From Valencia hispanica (lineage: Eukaryota > Chordata > Actinopteri > Cyprinodontiformes > Valenciidae), in contig OY747705.1 of NCBI GenBank assembly GCA_963556495.2, positions 40,601,798 to 40,665,797 of the forward strand: a stretch of DNA of 64,000 nt, written 5' to 3'. Made by a program: the position numbers and the translations under genes. Under the pieces are notes generated by a model, which was given only the letters and a program-made list of their open reading frames with translations, was not told where the DNA came from and searched no databases. Positions 45,306 to 55,890 of this stretch are shown here, in pieces (position 1 is the first letter of the stretch; every line of letters starts with the position of its first letter).

Positions 45306-46310
45306 AAAAGTATTGTTTTTGGTATCAGACATATGCTGTTGAGTGAACCCAAATTGAATCTAGAAATCAAAGAAATGCATGTTGAGCAGGTATTACAGAC
45401 GAGGCTTCTGGGTATCGAGGTTGACAACCACTTATCATGGTCCGAACATATCAGTATAGTTGTACGCAGGATGCGCAAAGGTCTTTTTATGGTGAGAAGG
45501 TATTCTCACATGCTGCCTTTTAACATGATGGTAGATGTTATGAAATCACTTGTTTTGTCACAGTTGAACTAATGCTCAGAGGTTTGGTCATGTGCTGCTT
45601 TAACAGTAGATTTACAAATAGTCCAAAATAGAGCAGCGCAATGTGTACTTCAGTGTCAATTCAGAACTAATGTAAACTGGATGCATAACACACTGTCCTG
45701 GCTAAAGGTAAAAGAAAGATTTACAGTTTCCTTGCTAAATTTAACAAGGAACATCATTTAAGCTAAGTTACCAAAAGTACTTTATCAAAGGCTATGCTTT
45801 AGTTCTGATGAGCACCATCATGCCACTAGACATGCTACAGAGGGTAGGTTTACACTATCCAAAGTAAAACCTATAAAGCCATGTCTGGTTGGAACATTTT
45901 GCCCAGAGACTTTGTTAATGCTAACAGTAAACAACAGTTTCCTTTTGAAGAGGCATTTGCTCATAAATTAAAATGTATTGCAAATGGTAAATTGTTATTC
46001 CACTATAAATTCTTTCTTATAGTAGTATCATGATCAAATTGTATTATTGTAACAGAAGATTATTTCACATCTCAGAATTATGACTAAACTAGGTCTGGTG
46101 TATATGAGTGTGTGTTTGGATCTGTATGTAGGTATGTGTGAGTAGGGGTGTGGTGTTTTTAATTACATTAGTTTTTGTTTTGCAAAATGTAATGCATTGA
46201 CTATTGGTGTAAAAGTCTTGTAAGCGGCATGTTGGATTGTATTGTCTCCATGAAGAGTAGCTGCTCGTGTACAGCTAATGGAGATCGAAATAAATGAAAT
46301 GGAATTTAAC
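45300..46310 (+). pseudogene. Old LINE, C-terminal part and 3' UTR
   Basis: The frame 45300-45572 gives LLGIEVDNHLSWSEHI and MRKGLFMVRRYSHML, then LVLSQLN before a stop. Decayed sequence after it gives QNRAAQCVLQCQFRTNVNWM and LLNLTRNII. The 3' UTR terminus near 46240-46305 (agctaatggagatcgaaata) parallels the tail at 9605-9660. Confidence 0.65.
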
Positions 46311-46527
46311 ATGTTTTTTAGGTACAATGAAAAATTCTATATAAATGTGCAATGATAAAAGAAAACAAACATTTTAAAATCATATCTAAAATGTGATAAA
46401 ATGTGATTTAAATGCAGGTGATAAACAGATAAATAAAATGGCTAAAGTTACACATAGATGTATCACATACGATGCACAAAATGATTCACCATTCACCATT
46501 ATTCAACATTTTGAAATAGGATTGCCC

Positions 46528-47031
46528 TGTTAAGACCTCAGACAATTCGTTTTGTGTGGTCCAGACTGTTGGAAATATCAGGAGCTCATCATGCCTAACA
46601 TCCACCAACCTTCTATGATTAGCTCTCTGCCTGTCGTTGGAGATGAAGAGCCCAAATTAAAGACTCCTTCACTCACCGCATGTTGCTGAGTCATCGACTC
46701 TTCTCTGCCTCGAGCTCCTGATCCATGTCAACATGTTAGTCCTGATCAACCTCGCTACGAGAGATCCTAAACACCTCAATCCAGCCAACCAGCTTCTTTT
46801 TTACCGGCTCCCGATCCACTACAGCTCCAGCCGGCCATCTCTCCTCTACTTATCTTCAGCCCGCTCTCTGTCTACTGGTAGCAAGGGGCCATACCCTAGC
46901 CTTTGCCACACTCCACTCCTCACCAGCTAGCGCGTCGCCCTGCTCCGCCACCTCTGCGGTCTACACCAGGCTGTGCGTGTGGAACACCAAAAGACTTGCA
47001 CGGCGCCTCACCCATCGGAATGACTCTGACA
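46528..47031 (+). repeat. 5' LTR of the 46.5-kb gypsy element
   Basis: Starts tgttaagacctc and ends gactctgaca. It has a TATA-like attaaa at about 46656 and the presumed RNA start near 46685. About 300 bp match the 3' LTR (48318-48663) by eye with substitutions and small indels. Confidence 0.7.
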
Positions 47032-47043
47032 CGATGACTGAGC
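47032..47043 (+). promoter_or_regulatory. Predicted self-priming primer-binding site
   Basis: The first 12 bases after the 5' LTR (cgatgactgagc) are complementary, 11 of 12, to gctgagtcatcg at 46685-46696 in the 5' LTR. They match gctcagtcattg in the 3' LTR equally well. No tRNA-type TGG start is present. It overlaps the gag start codon at 47034. Confidence 0.6.
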
Positions 47044-47905
47044 CTTGCAAGGGCGGTCCAGCAGACGTGATGCACCTGCGAGGTGTAGTGGACCGGCTCG
47101 CCTCCAAATACAAGGCACTGTCAGAAGCACACATAAGACTTGCGAGTCTAGTAAATACACCCCAACTTCGTTCTGCTTCAGCCCCAGAATGTGGAATGGC
47201 ACAGATGGCAAGCCAGGTGGGCTGCTGGCCACCCTAGATATGATTTTTGATTATCAGCCCACCATGTATGCCTCATCTGCCCCCAGAGTGGTATTAATGA
47301 CCTCCCTGTCAACGGGACAGGCCCAAGACTGGGCTTCCGCCCTTTACAACCAGAAATGGGTGTTCAACAACAATTATGCCAAGTTCGTGACCGAACTCCG
47401 TAAAATGTTTGTATCACCTAGTAGTAAAGTGGAGGTAGAGAGTCAACTTATTCACCTTCGCCAGCACGAACAACCAGTTCACCGCTTTGTTGCAGACTTC
47501 AGAACACTGGCAGCCAAACTTAACTGGGGGAATGCTGCCCTGATGTCTGTTCTCCAGCAGCAGCTGTCACGTTAGATCAAGGACAAGTTGGTCAGCAGAG
47601 AATTGCCCAAGACCCTTGACGATGCCATCCAGTTGGCCCTGGATATAGACCGCAGGGAGATGAATCCATCCAAGTTATCTGCCCGATCCATGCCCAATCG
47701 GTTCCATCCACCCAAATCAACTGAACCAAGCCATGCCACTACTCGCTCCGAGCCGGTCGGACCGGATGAACCCATGCAACTGGGGCAACAACGTCAGGAG
47801 GAACGGGACAAAAGATTCTGGGAGGGTCTTTGTGACTACTGTGGGTCACCCAAGCACCACCGCCTCCAGTGTCAACTCCGACCGGGAAATGACCAGGCCA
47901 GGTAG
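47034..47905 (+). pseudogene. Gypsy gag, frameshifted, with CCHC knuckle
   Basis: The start at 47034 (MTEPCKGGPADVMHLRGVVD) leads to a coiled N-terminus. A shift near 47200 leads to the capsid-like region (MIFDYQPTMYASSAPRVVLM, TGQAQDWASALY, VHRFVADFRTLAAKLNW). A stop follows at 47573-47575, then DKLVSRELPKTLDDAIQLAL and a zinc knuckle CDYCGSPKHHRLQC (CX2CX4HX4C). This is the layout of sushi-type Gag, the structural protein that packages element RNA in cytoplasmic particles. It is inactive through at least one shift and one stop. Confidence 0.75.
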
Positions 47906-47934
47906 GTCTTGGAAGGGTTTTCACCTGACTTGTC

Positions 47935-48310
47935 CAGACCAACTCGCTACCTGCTTCCAGTCCAACTCAGCCACTGCCACTTATGCTGCACCTACCAGGC
48001 TCTTCTCGACACCAAATCAGCATACAATTTCATCTCCACCCGACTCATCTCGGAGCTACAGATCCCACTGGAAGTCCTGTACTGACCCTTCCCAGTCACA
48101 TCAGTGGCTGGGCATCCACTTTAGCTGTTCCCCATCTGCCGTCGCACTTTCAATGTTCAGATGTTGATCGGAGACCACACAGAGCTGATCGGTTTCTTGG
48201 TGATCTCCTCCACTGCCACACCACTCATCTTGGGTTACCTTAAGTTACAGACTCATGACTCACTTGTTTCCTGGTCAGCTCAACAAATTCTACATTGGGG
48301 TCCTGATTGT
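47935..48310 (+). pseudogene. Gypsy protease and start of pol, truncated
   Basis: After gag, frames give YQALLDTKSAYNFISTRLI. This corresponds to the retropepsin ALLDSGA-NFIS motif, but the active-site DSG is changed to DTK. Then IGDHTELIGFLVISS, LILGYLKLQTHDSLVSWSAQ and ILHWGPDC follow, the conserved stretch just before RT in sushi elements. The sequence then jumps to the 3' LTR, so RT to integrase was deleted. Confidence 0.65.
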
Positions 48311-48663
48311 CAGACAAATAAAAGACTCCTTCACTCACCGCATGTTGCTCAGTCATTGACTCTTCTTTGATTCAAGCTCCTGATCCATGTCAACATGTCA
48401 GTCCTGATCAACCTCGCTACGAGAAATCCTAAAGACCTCGATCCAGCCAGCTTCTCTTCCCCTGGCTCCCGATCCCCCACCACTCATCTCCAGCCTGCTC
48501 TCCATCCCCTGCTAGCCGGGGGGCTTATCCTAGCTTTCGGCTCACTCCACTCCTCACCAGCCAGCGCGCCACCCTGCTTCTCCACCTCTGTGGTCTACAA
48601 CAGCCCTCCTTCTCGTGTGTGAAATACTTTCATGCTGCCTAACCCATTGGAGCGGCTCTGACA
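48310..48663 (+). repeat. 3' LTR of the 46.5-kb gypsy element, internally deleted
   Basis: Starts tgtcagacaa and continues directly with ataaaagactccttcactca, skipping about 130 bp that are present in the 5' LTR. It ends gcggctctgaca. Confidence 0.65.
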
Positions 48664-49810
48664 GGAAATAAGATTGACTGTAGCTTTTTATGGATCTGGG
48701 AAGAGGTTTAAAAGTGTCTCAAAAGAATTTGAAGTCTACCATTCCACTGCATAGAAGGTGCTCTATTATTCAAACATGTTCACCAAATCAGCAGTTTCCT
48801 AAAACTCTCAAATGTTATCACAGGGCCTACAGTAGCTTTTGCTACTTTTGAGAAAACAGTACATCCCAGCACAATCAAAAAGAAACCGCACAACCGCCCA
48901 ATTTTCATGGGCTGTGTGCATGGAAGACGGTGTAAGGGTGAAGAGAAAGGGTGAAAAGTTAGCTGATACAAGCTTTGGTGTCCTATATTTTTCCCCCAGC
49001 TAGAAAACGCATGTTTTTTCAATGACTTAGAGTCTATTTCTGCTGATTAAGTGAAATTAGTCAGTAGGTTGTCTAACTATTTTTTGCAATGCTGTATTCA
49101 AAGTTAAATATCAAACTTTCGTCTACCTTGATACATTAACATGTTCTGCACAAAGTTAGTCTTTATCACACTCACATGCTCTCTATTTTGTCAGTTGAGA
49201 TATGGTCACTCTCGGTTGCCCTTGAAGATGTTTGTACTCGTGACAGCCTTTGTTTTCATATCATTCATAATATCTGTTATCAACACATAGCCCACAGAAG
49301 GGAAAAATGGTTATTTGATTCCAAACAGAAATATCTAATAGCAGGCATTTCCAGATGAGTACTTTGGTTTGGTAAATGGTTGTAATCTGTCATTTTTTTG
49401 TTTTTTGGGGGATATGAAATGACTGCTTTGGGACATAATGGCAACAGGTGGCTACAAACAGGTGGGTATGAATTGGTGAAGGGAAGAGGGAGGGAATTGA
49501 CCCAGAGCCCATAATTACAGTTCCATAAACTACTAGTCTTGCTAATGTTTAAAACTGAGTGATGTTCAAAGCAAGAACTGAATTAAACTGGGAAGCAGCA
49601 ACACAGAGGATCAACATTTTTACATTGTTCCTTTCTGTCAGCTTTAGACATGTCAGAAGTTAGTGTAAGACAATAATTCTAGTAGTTTGATGCTAGTATT
49701 AGCAATAGACGCTGCCTTAGCTGATTTCTTTAGCTCTCACAACAGGTGTCTCCATTTGAGGGCAACATACATACGCATGTGGGTCCTGATATATATACAT
49801 TTGTATGTAG
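48664..49810. other. Non-genic spacer
   Basis: No repeat terminus or coding exon was recognised. Confidence 0.4.
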
Positions 49811-49811
49811 T

Positions 49812-50330
49812 GTTAAATCCAAAATTATTCATACTTCTGGTAGAGTTAGCTTAAAATAATTTGAATTCAACCAAGGGGTTTATTTCTCATAAAGATAACA
49901 ATGTAGAATGACCAGTTTAAAAAACAAACAGACCAAATTTTTTTAAACATTATTTAGTTAACATTTTATGAAAAAAGTGGCATGTCAACATTTATTTATA
50001 ACCTTCTTAATATTCAAATGGAAAATCTTCATTGGCATGACAGCAGTTGAACCTTTCTTATAATTGCTGACCAGCATTTTCCATGTTTCCAATAGTTCTT
50101 TGAAAATTTATCTTTGGTGATGAGCTCCAAGTTTTCGGAACTGGAAGGCCTTCTTGTCAACTTTCTAATCTTTATCTCCCTCCACAGATTAAAGTCGGAA
50201 CTCTGGCAGGGCCACTTGAAAACATTAATATTACTGCTAATCAGCTTGGATTTAACTGCAAATCCCATTTTAAACAGGTTTCTAGGATTTCCTTCTTTCA
50301 CCTCTGGTATATTGCTAAAATTATAAATAT
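49812..50330 (-). pseudogene. Tc1-like transposase C-terminal relic
   Basis: The minus-strand frame 50301-50029 gives INVFKWPCQSSDFNLWREIK, corresponding to the family [20 protein letters not shown] with the NPIE catalytic stretch deleted. A C-terminal block NYWKHGKCWSAIIRK follows. The left end (gtgttaaatccaaaattatt, catacttctgg) resembles the terminus of a fish Tc1 family. The N-terminal half is missing. Confidence 0.65.
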
Positions 50331-50335
50331 ACCGT

Positions 50336-51817
50336 CCAGGAGTGATGCAGAGAAACTAGTCCATTCGTTACTTCAAGGATGCACTACTGTAATTCTTTAC
50401 TATCAGGAAGTCCACAAAATGCAATTAAAAGCCTTCAGGTGATCCAAAATGCTGTAGCAAGAGTTCTGATGAATATTAGAGAGATCACGTTTCTCATGTT
50501 TTAGCTTCCCTTTATTGGCTCCCTGTTAAATCCAGAATATAATTTAAGATCCTCCTTCTTAGAGATAAAGCCCTTAATAATCAAGCTCCATCATACAGCA
50601 GAGATCTGATTGTTCCATATGTTCCTACCAGAGCACTTCGTTCTCAGATTGCAGGTTTACTGGTGGTTCCAATTTCTAAAAGTAGAATGAAAGACAGATC
50701 TTTTAGTCATCAAGCTACTCTCCTGTGGAACCAGTTCCCGGTTTCCGTCCGTCAGGTAGACACCCGTCTACTTTTAAGGTCAGGCTTAAAATGTTCCTTT
50801 TTGATAAACCTTATAGTTCGAGTGGCTTAGGTTATCCCGGACTATCTTTGTAGAAACGCTGCTATAGCCTTAGACCACATGTGTCAAAGTCAAGGCCTGC
50901 CATAGCCATTTATTTGGCCCTCTGAACTCTAGAGGACCATATAAATAGAACATTTCAGTTCTATTTATGTGCACCTAAATACTATTTTATCGGTCAAATC
51001 AAATCAGTGTTTGTTTGAATAGTCCTAAATCACATCATTATGAAAAGATATTCAGTATTATTTCATTTTAAGAAATACTCGTCGAATGTGGAGACAAATA
51101 TTTATTAATATTTTAACAGTTTGTTAAAAAATGTTTTATCAATACTTTCTGTCACAACTGGCCCTTTAAGGGCATTCCTGGCCAAATTTCCTTTGAGTTT
51201 GACACCCCTGCCTTAGACTTTTGGAGGACATACTGACTATGTTTCTTCGCTCTGCTACTCTACAGTTGCATTATTTGCCGTTATTTCGACTGTTAACTTT
51301 GTTTTTTCTCAGTGGTTTTCTCTCCATAGAAGCTACACCTGGTCTAGCATCCTGCTTAGCTACAATCACCTGTTGGACCTGGTACATGGTATGGGAATGG
51401 TGCTCCCAGTAACTGTTCATCCTCTATTTCCTGTTATCAACTTTTTACATTCTTCAATATAGTAAGTACTCTTACATCAGTTATTTTTGTTCTTTCTGTG
51501 TCTCTGCTCTATCTTCTCGAACCCCCAGACGGTTGTGGCAGATGGAGGTTTCTTCCTGTTAAAGGGGAGTTTTTCCTCTCCACTGTCGCTACATTTGCTC
51601 AGTATGAGGGATTGCTGTAGTTGGAGTCTGTATCAAGGGGGGAACAACTGCAAGTCAATGACTCGATGCAATCTGCTGGGATTCTTTAAATAGAAAACTT
51701 TTAAACTGATTGGAACATATGTAGGATTGTATTGAAATGACTTTTCTTGTATAGTGCCTTAAGATGACATCTGTTGTGAATTGGCGCTATATGAATAAAC
51801 TGAATTGAATTGAATTG
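50336..51817 (+). mobile_element. L2-like LINE 3' end (RT C-terminus and 3' UTR)
   Basis: Begins in the RT C-terminus (DAEKLVHSLLQG; LQVIQNAVARVLMN-like; ASLYWLPVKSRI-like; YSRDLIVPYVPTRALRSQ; VWNQFPVSVRQ-like) with many frameshifts. A long 3' UTR follows, with the block ttaaaggggagtttttcctc, tccactgtcgctac, and the end ttggcgctatatgaataaac plus ttgaa repeats. These 3' UTR phrases are characteristic of fish L2. A hAT MITE is nested at 50876-51210. Confidence 0.8.
50876..51210. mobile_element. hAT-type MITE with perfect 8-bp duplication
   Basis: A 335-bp element with ends cacatgtgtcaaagtcaagg and, on the other strand, caggggtgtcaaactcaaag. It is flanked by ccttagac at 50868-50875 and 51211-51218. 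No coding capacity. Insertion in the L2 3' UTR dates it after that LINE copy. Confidence 0.9.
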
Positions 51818-53860
51818 TTGCAACCGTTGAAAGAATGGGGGTTCTGAAATATTACTGCCTATATTTGAAGAGTAAATACCATTTTGCTATTAAGATTAGA
51901 TGTTTTTATCATATTTAATTTGCTCTCAATTTAGTACCAACTCTTCTTATTCATGTTTATTTAAAAATTTTCATCTCTAATGTTTGCAAGTGAAATAAGT
52001 AAACCGGGGAGGGGTAAAGGTTTACTAGTTAAGAATGGTCTTTGTATAGAAAACCAATTCTGAACTGTAAAGAAGTCCCTCAAGCACCATTTTTCCATTA
52101 TAGCAGACAATACGACAGGCTCATGTGTCAGTGCACATGGACCAAAACTAACATGGCAACACACAATAAGGGCCTTAATAAATTAGTGCACAGTTAACAG
52201 CAGCAGCATGTCAACATGGCCCAGAATGGGGTCTGCAAGCGACATATCAAAGATACTGTGCCTATGTGCTGGAAACAGACTAATGGGAAGCAATTTGGAG
52301 TTGGCCCAATATTTAATTACTGTCTCCACCTTCTCTGTTCAATGAGGTCTGTGGCCTCCTGGGAGAGGCCTATTTCAGTCAGGTAATGGAGAGCCCATGC
52401 CCAGAAGCGGATGATCAAATTGTCTGAAGCAATCTGCTTTTTTGCACTTATGTTGTCCCCAAAGACATAAAGAGCTGACCCAAAGATTTGTAAGCTAAAT
52501 TTTGGAGCAGTTTAAATTCATTGCTGTTTAGTAGTGTGATTGTTTTTTGGGGATTGGAAGTTAAATACCAGCCCAACCATACAAATGTATTTTAGTAAAC
52601 AGGACTGTATAGAACAAACATGAACCATTCTTGGAATGAGTTACCCATAACACAAAAAAACAAAACATACATTCATATCAAAATAGCACTTCAGCACTTC
52701 AGTTTTCCAATTTCTTAAGGATATTTGTTCAACTCTCGCACTTTGCCATTTGTTGTCACAGTATTCAATGCTAAAAAAAGTCTTAATTGCAAACAAAAAA
52801 TATTCAAAATGAAACCACCACACAAGTGCTTCTATTAATAACAAAGATTACACTAAGCAGAAGAGCTGTTACAAAACAAACATCAATATTAAAAAGTGGT
52901 ATAGGATGGTTCTCTGTATAAAAATATACAAGGAGTTTTAAATATTATTTTCAAATTCTGATTTGCATACAGGAAAAACACTCAAAGACTAAGAGGTAGC
53001 ATCAAGGGCAGTACCAACAAACAAGCCTATTATAAGAAGTGGTTTATTTGTTGGTTGAATACTGATAAAAATGAGATGTTCACTTCCCTTCTCTTATTAT
53101 AATATAAATGTATTCAGTCCAGATGAAGAATGCAGAATTGGAACACATCTTCAAGAACAGATTGTGAAATAACATCAAAAAGTCAGATGTGCAGACTATT
53201 TTGGGAAAATCAGTCAATACAACAGCTAAACAACACACCGTCTTATCAGAGAATGGAGTAGATGCATTCAATTCATTTTTTAAGCTTGTTTGCCCATCTT
53301 TTATGTTATAAAGCGGGTAATCAGCAAATGTACTGCAAGGAATACTGTCAGTATGTGTATTCACTAACAATTATATTGTACTGAATTAATGAATACCAAT
53401 TAAGTACACAGAACAAGATTTAAGACTTATTTTTTTATTTTATAACTTATTTTTCTTGATTTGCCTCGTGTTTCTTTGGTTTCCTTGTAATTTCTAGAGA
53501 TGATGACAGATGACGTTACCGAAGTGTAGTAATATTTATTGTTGGCTGGTTGATATTATATCAGATCCATGAAGTTTCATGCACATTTTAACAGAATGAA
53601 ACTTTTATTTGTGATTGCATTAAAAAATGGATTTAATAGAAATCACTGCACCATTCTCAGTCAAACAGTTGGATTCATCTCCAAAATAATACTGATATGA
53701 TAGGACTCCCAACCTTTAAGTAAAAAATGGATTCTAAACTAAATATATCAGATGTGAGCGGGTAGCCTTACTCGGAGTGATTTTATTCCCCCAAGGTTTG
53801 AAGATAGGCCAAATAAATAAATAAGGCTAATACCATTTATTAACACATCTGTTACTGGGT
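51818..53860. other. Non-genic spacer holding one conserved-looking segment
   Basis: No repeat ends were found. The sequence at about 52040-52520 is less AT-rich and looks unique. It includes the possible exon described separately, and may instead be a conserved non-coding element. Confidence 0.35.
52317..52494 (-). CDS. Possible terminal coding exon of an unrecognised host gene
   Basis: On the minus strand, after an ag at 52496-52495, an open frame of 58 codons runs to TAA at 52319-52317. The protein-like sequence includes LQIFGSALYVFGDNI, DNLIIRFWAWALHYLTEIGL and EATDLIEQRRWRQ at the end. No methionine start or upstream exon was found. The pyrimidine tract before the acceptor is weak. An attaaa follows the stop at once. 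I cannot name a family. A conserved non-coding element is a real alternative. Confidence 0.25.
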
Positions 53861-54460
53861 CCGCCAGTACTTAGCTCTGTTTCATGTCGCCTCGGCTGCT
53901 GACGTGGGCAGAATTGTTTGAAACTTTTTGTCCACGATTGTAAGTAGCACCACTCCTGTGTTGCTAGGGCATTATCACCTTTTTAATGTTTATGGCCACT
54001 CTTTTGACTTGTTTTTAGCATGTGATCGCTGGGTGGAGTCTTCCTGCATCATGCAGCTCCAACACTAAAAGCAGCTCAGGTGTAGTCGGTGTTCTTCTAC
54101 GCCTGGTGTGCGTCAGCCCCGATGTAGCTGATTTTATTCAACGACACAGCAACCGTAAGTCCTAGTTTCTTGGCTTTGGGGGGTGTGCTTATCCTGGGGG
54201 ATTATGCCACATTTGTCTGTTTATAGTGTGGCTCGCCATGCTGTTCGAGCCAGAAGGTTGTTTCTGTCATACGGCTCTGCCAGCGGCAGCTCCACCTCAT
54301 CAGCTCTGGAGCCTGATGTCTTCGGCGGTGCGCTGATTTTTCTGCTGCTTCACCTCGCCGTCCAACCAGGACCATCTCCTGATCCGGCGGTGCGCCCAAA
54401 GGCCCACACGCTGCTGTTTTGTTTTACTGTTCTGTGTTTCTGATTAGCACGGTGGCCCCT
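53861..54460 (+). other. Possible 5' region of a LINE
   Basis: A GC-richer stretch with an 86-codon frame (54183-54443) containing FLLLHLAVQPGPSPDPAVRP. This loosely recalls the hydrophobic LLLL..GD..PNPGP N-terminus of some LINE ORFs. No endonuclease or RT follows. Identification is weak. Confidence 0.25.
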
Positions 54461-54464
54461 AGAG

Positions 54465-54735
54465 ACAAAACACTTGCAAATCCAAAAACACTTGCAAATC
54501 CCAAACCACATCCAAAGTCCAAAACACATGCAAAATCAAAAACACATGCAAAGTCCAAAACACTTGCAAATCCCAAAACACATGCAAATCCAAAAACACA
54601 TGCATGTCCCAAAACACATGCAAATCCCAAAACACTTGCAAAATCAAAAACACATGCAAAGTCCAAAACACTTGCAAAATCAAAAACACATGCAAAGTCC
54701 AAAACAGTTGCAAATCCCATCACACTTGCAAAATA
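54465..54735 (+). repeat. 18-bp minisatellite
   Basis: About 15 imperfect copies of an 18-bp unit alternating between aaaacacttgcaaatccc and aaaacacatgcaaagtcc types. As 18 is a multiple of three and units lack stops, several frames stay open and would encode six-residue repeats such as KTHAKS and KTLANP. Confidence 0.85.
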
Positions 54736-54744
54736 GGCCATAAG

Positions 54745-54985
54745 GGGAAACTGGTTTTCATTTAATCTCTGTCTGACCTCTGGCATCTACATACTTATTA
54801 CTTCATAAAAAAAACATGTCCGTACTGAGTTCCAAATCAAAAGTTCTCCTTTAGTAATAGCGTGTTTTTTTAAGATTTGTGTTTTTAATTCTGCACTAGT
54901 TTGTTTTGACCGTAATTAGAAAGCAGTAATGGATTTGGAGAGTAGCAGCGACGATGAGGAAAATACTTTTGAAACTTCTACAAAA
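54745..54985. other. Spacer
   Basis: Nothing recognised. A 22-codon acidic frame starts at 54929 and is too short to interpret. Confidence 0.3.
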
Positions 54986-54989
54986 CCGA

Positions 54990-55735
54990 GTAATTGAGTA
55001 TGTAGAAAGTGCTTAATGGATTTGACATCATGAAACAGAAATCTTGGACCTCTGAAAAGTATAATCATGCATATGTACTCAGTTCTAGGTTTAGGCCCCT
55101 TTTGCATCAATGACTGCCTCAATGCGGCATGGCATGGATGCTATCAGCCTGTGGCACTGCTGAGGTATTATAGAAGACCAGGATGCTTCAATAGCTCATT
55201 CATCTCTTCTGCATTATTCCGTCCCATGTCTCTCATGGGGTTCAGGTCCGGCGAGTTTGCTGGCCAATCCAGCAGAGTAATCCTTTAGTCATTGAAACAG
55301 GTTTTGGTACTTTTGGCAGTGTGGACAGGTGCCAAGTCCTGCTGGAAAATGAAGTCAGCATCTCCATAAAGTTGGTATGCAGAAGGATGCATGAAGGGCT
55401 CCAGAATGTCCTCGTAGATGGCTGCGTTGACTCTGGACTTAGTAAACCACAGTGGACCAACACCAGCAGGTGACATGGCTCCCCAAATAAACACAGACTG
55501 TGGAAACTTCACACTGGACTTCAAGCATCTTGGCTTGTGTGCCTCTCCATTCTTCCTCCAGACTCCAGAATTTAGTACATGTGAAGCCTATGTCCAGGAT
55601 CCGTCTGTGTGTGATGGCTCTTGATGCACTAACTCCAGCCTCAGTCCACTCCTTTTGAAGGTCCCCAACACTTTTGAATGACCTTTTGCTGACATTCATC
55701 TCCAATATTCAAATTTTTCGAGTTTCACCTGTTTT
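54990..55735 (-). pseudogene. Tc1/mariner-like transposase relic
   Basis: On the minus strand, 55705-55625 gives SFKSVGDLQKEWTEAGVSAS, an HTH segment. 55524-55285 gives FIWGAMSPAGVGPLWF and FIFQQDLAPVHTAKS, with the second catalytic Asp. After a stop near 55283 comes DWPANSPDLNPM, where the Glu of the final triad position is missing. The region between HTH and catalytic core is partly deleted. Sequence down to about 55060 is the C-terminal part. Inactive. Confidence 0.75.
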
Positions 55736-55890
55736 GTGGAGAAAATCCATTCGGCCATCATCTGCTTGGGTAGCAGCATTAGAGCCAGGGACTTAAAAAG
55801 GCTCAACAAGCTGATAAAGAAAGCTGCTTCTATTTTGGGGACGACTGTGGAACCTTTGGAGATAATGATGCAGAGGTATGGGCAGAAATT
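55736..55890 (+). pseudogene. Rex1-like LINE C-terminal fragment
   Basis: The plus-strand frame gives SAIICLGSSIRARDLKRLNK, then LIKKAASILGTTVEPLEIMM. This is the same C-terminal block as at 21530-21650 and 3500-3610, but more diverged. It begins just where the Tc1 relic ends and is cut off after MMQR, before the 3' UTR. Confidence 0.7.

Larger units (their letters stand above)
39695..46310 (+). mobile_element. Old LINE (jockey/CR1 superfamily) with four nested insertions
   Basis: Coding remains of one plus-strand LINE can be followed across four later insertions. The endonuclease start (LNLGHLNICSLRNN) is at 39774. ILGITETHLD is near 39968-39998. A break follows at 40102, then MSSEIEALWLQVHIP at 42943 and VCIMGD at 43099. 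After the next break come DPTRICCRSDG and PVGCSDHNLIVGV with the SDH motif. RT motifs are AGAVLLDFSSVFNLIDH and AMYADDSTIYS. After the last break come LGIEVDNHLSWSEHI and the C-terminal part. The 3' UTR ends aatggagatcgaaataaatg at about 46300. Stops and shifts show that it is old. The exact clade is not assigned. Confidence 0.75.
46528..48663 (+). mobile_element. Gypsy (sushi-type) element lacking most of pol
   Basis: LTRs at 46528-47031 and about 48310-48663 flank gag and protease remains. RT, RNase H and integrase are absent. The 3' LTR has lost its beginning. The PBS region directly abutting the 5' LTR is complementary to an LTR segment, the arrangement of self-priming Tf1/sushi retrotransposons. 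Flanking bases show an imperfect 12-bp repeat (gaaataRgattg at 46513-46524 and 48665-48676) that is longer than the usual 5-bp gypsy duplication, so the exact ends are uncertain. Confidence 0.75.

Noticed and set aside
46513..48676. 12-bp gaaataRgattg flanks as the gypsy target duplication
   Set aside because: Gypsy duplications are 5 bp, the repeat is not adjacent to the TG start (3 bases between) and has a mismatch; kept only as a remark.
53498..53530. Short terminal exon ending DDVTEV after a strong acceptor at 53497
   Set aside because: Only ten codons with no upstream exon; a match of this size is expected by chance in 64 kb.
54419..54786. Repeat-peptide ORFs over the 18-bp minisatellite, and the array as a CRISPR
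   Set aside because: Open frames are a by-product of the unit length. Units are contiguous without unique spacers, and this is animal DNA.
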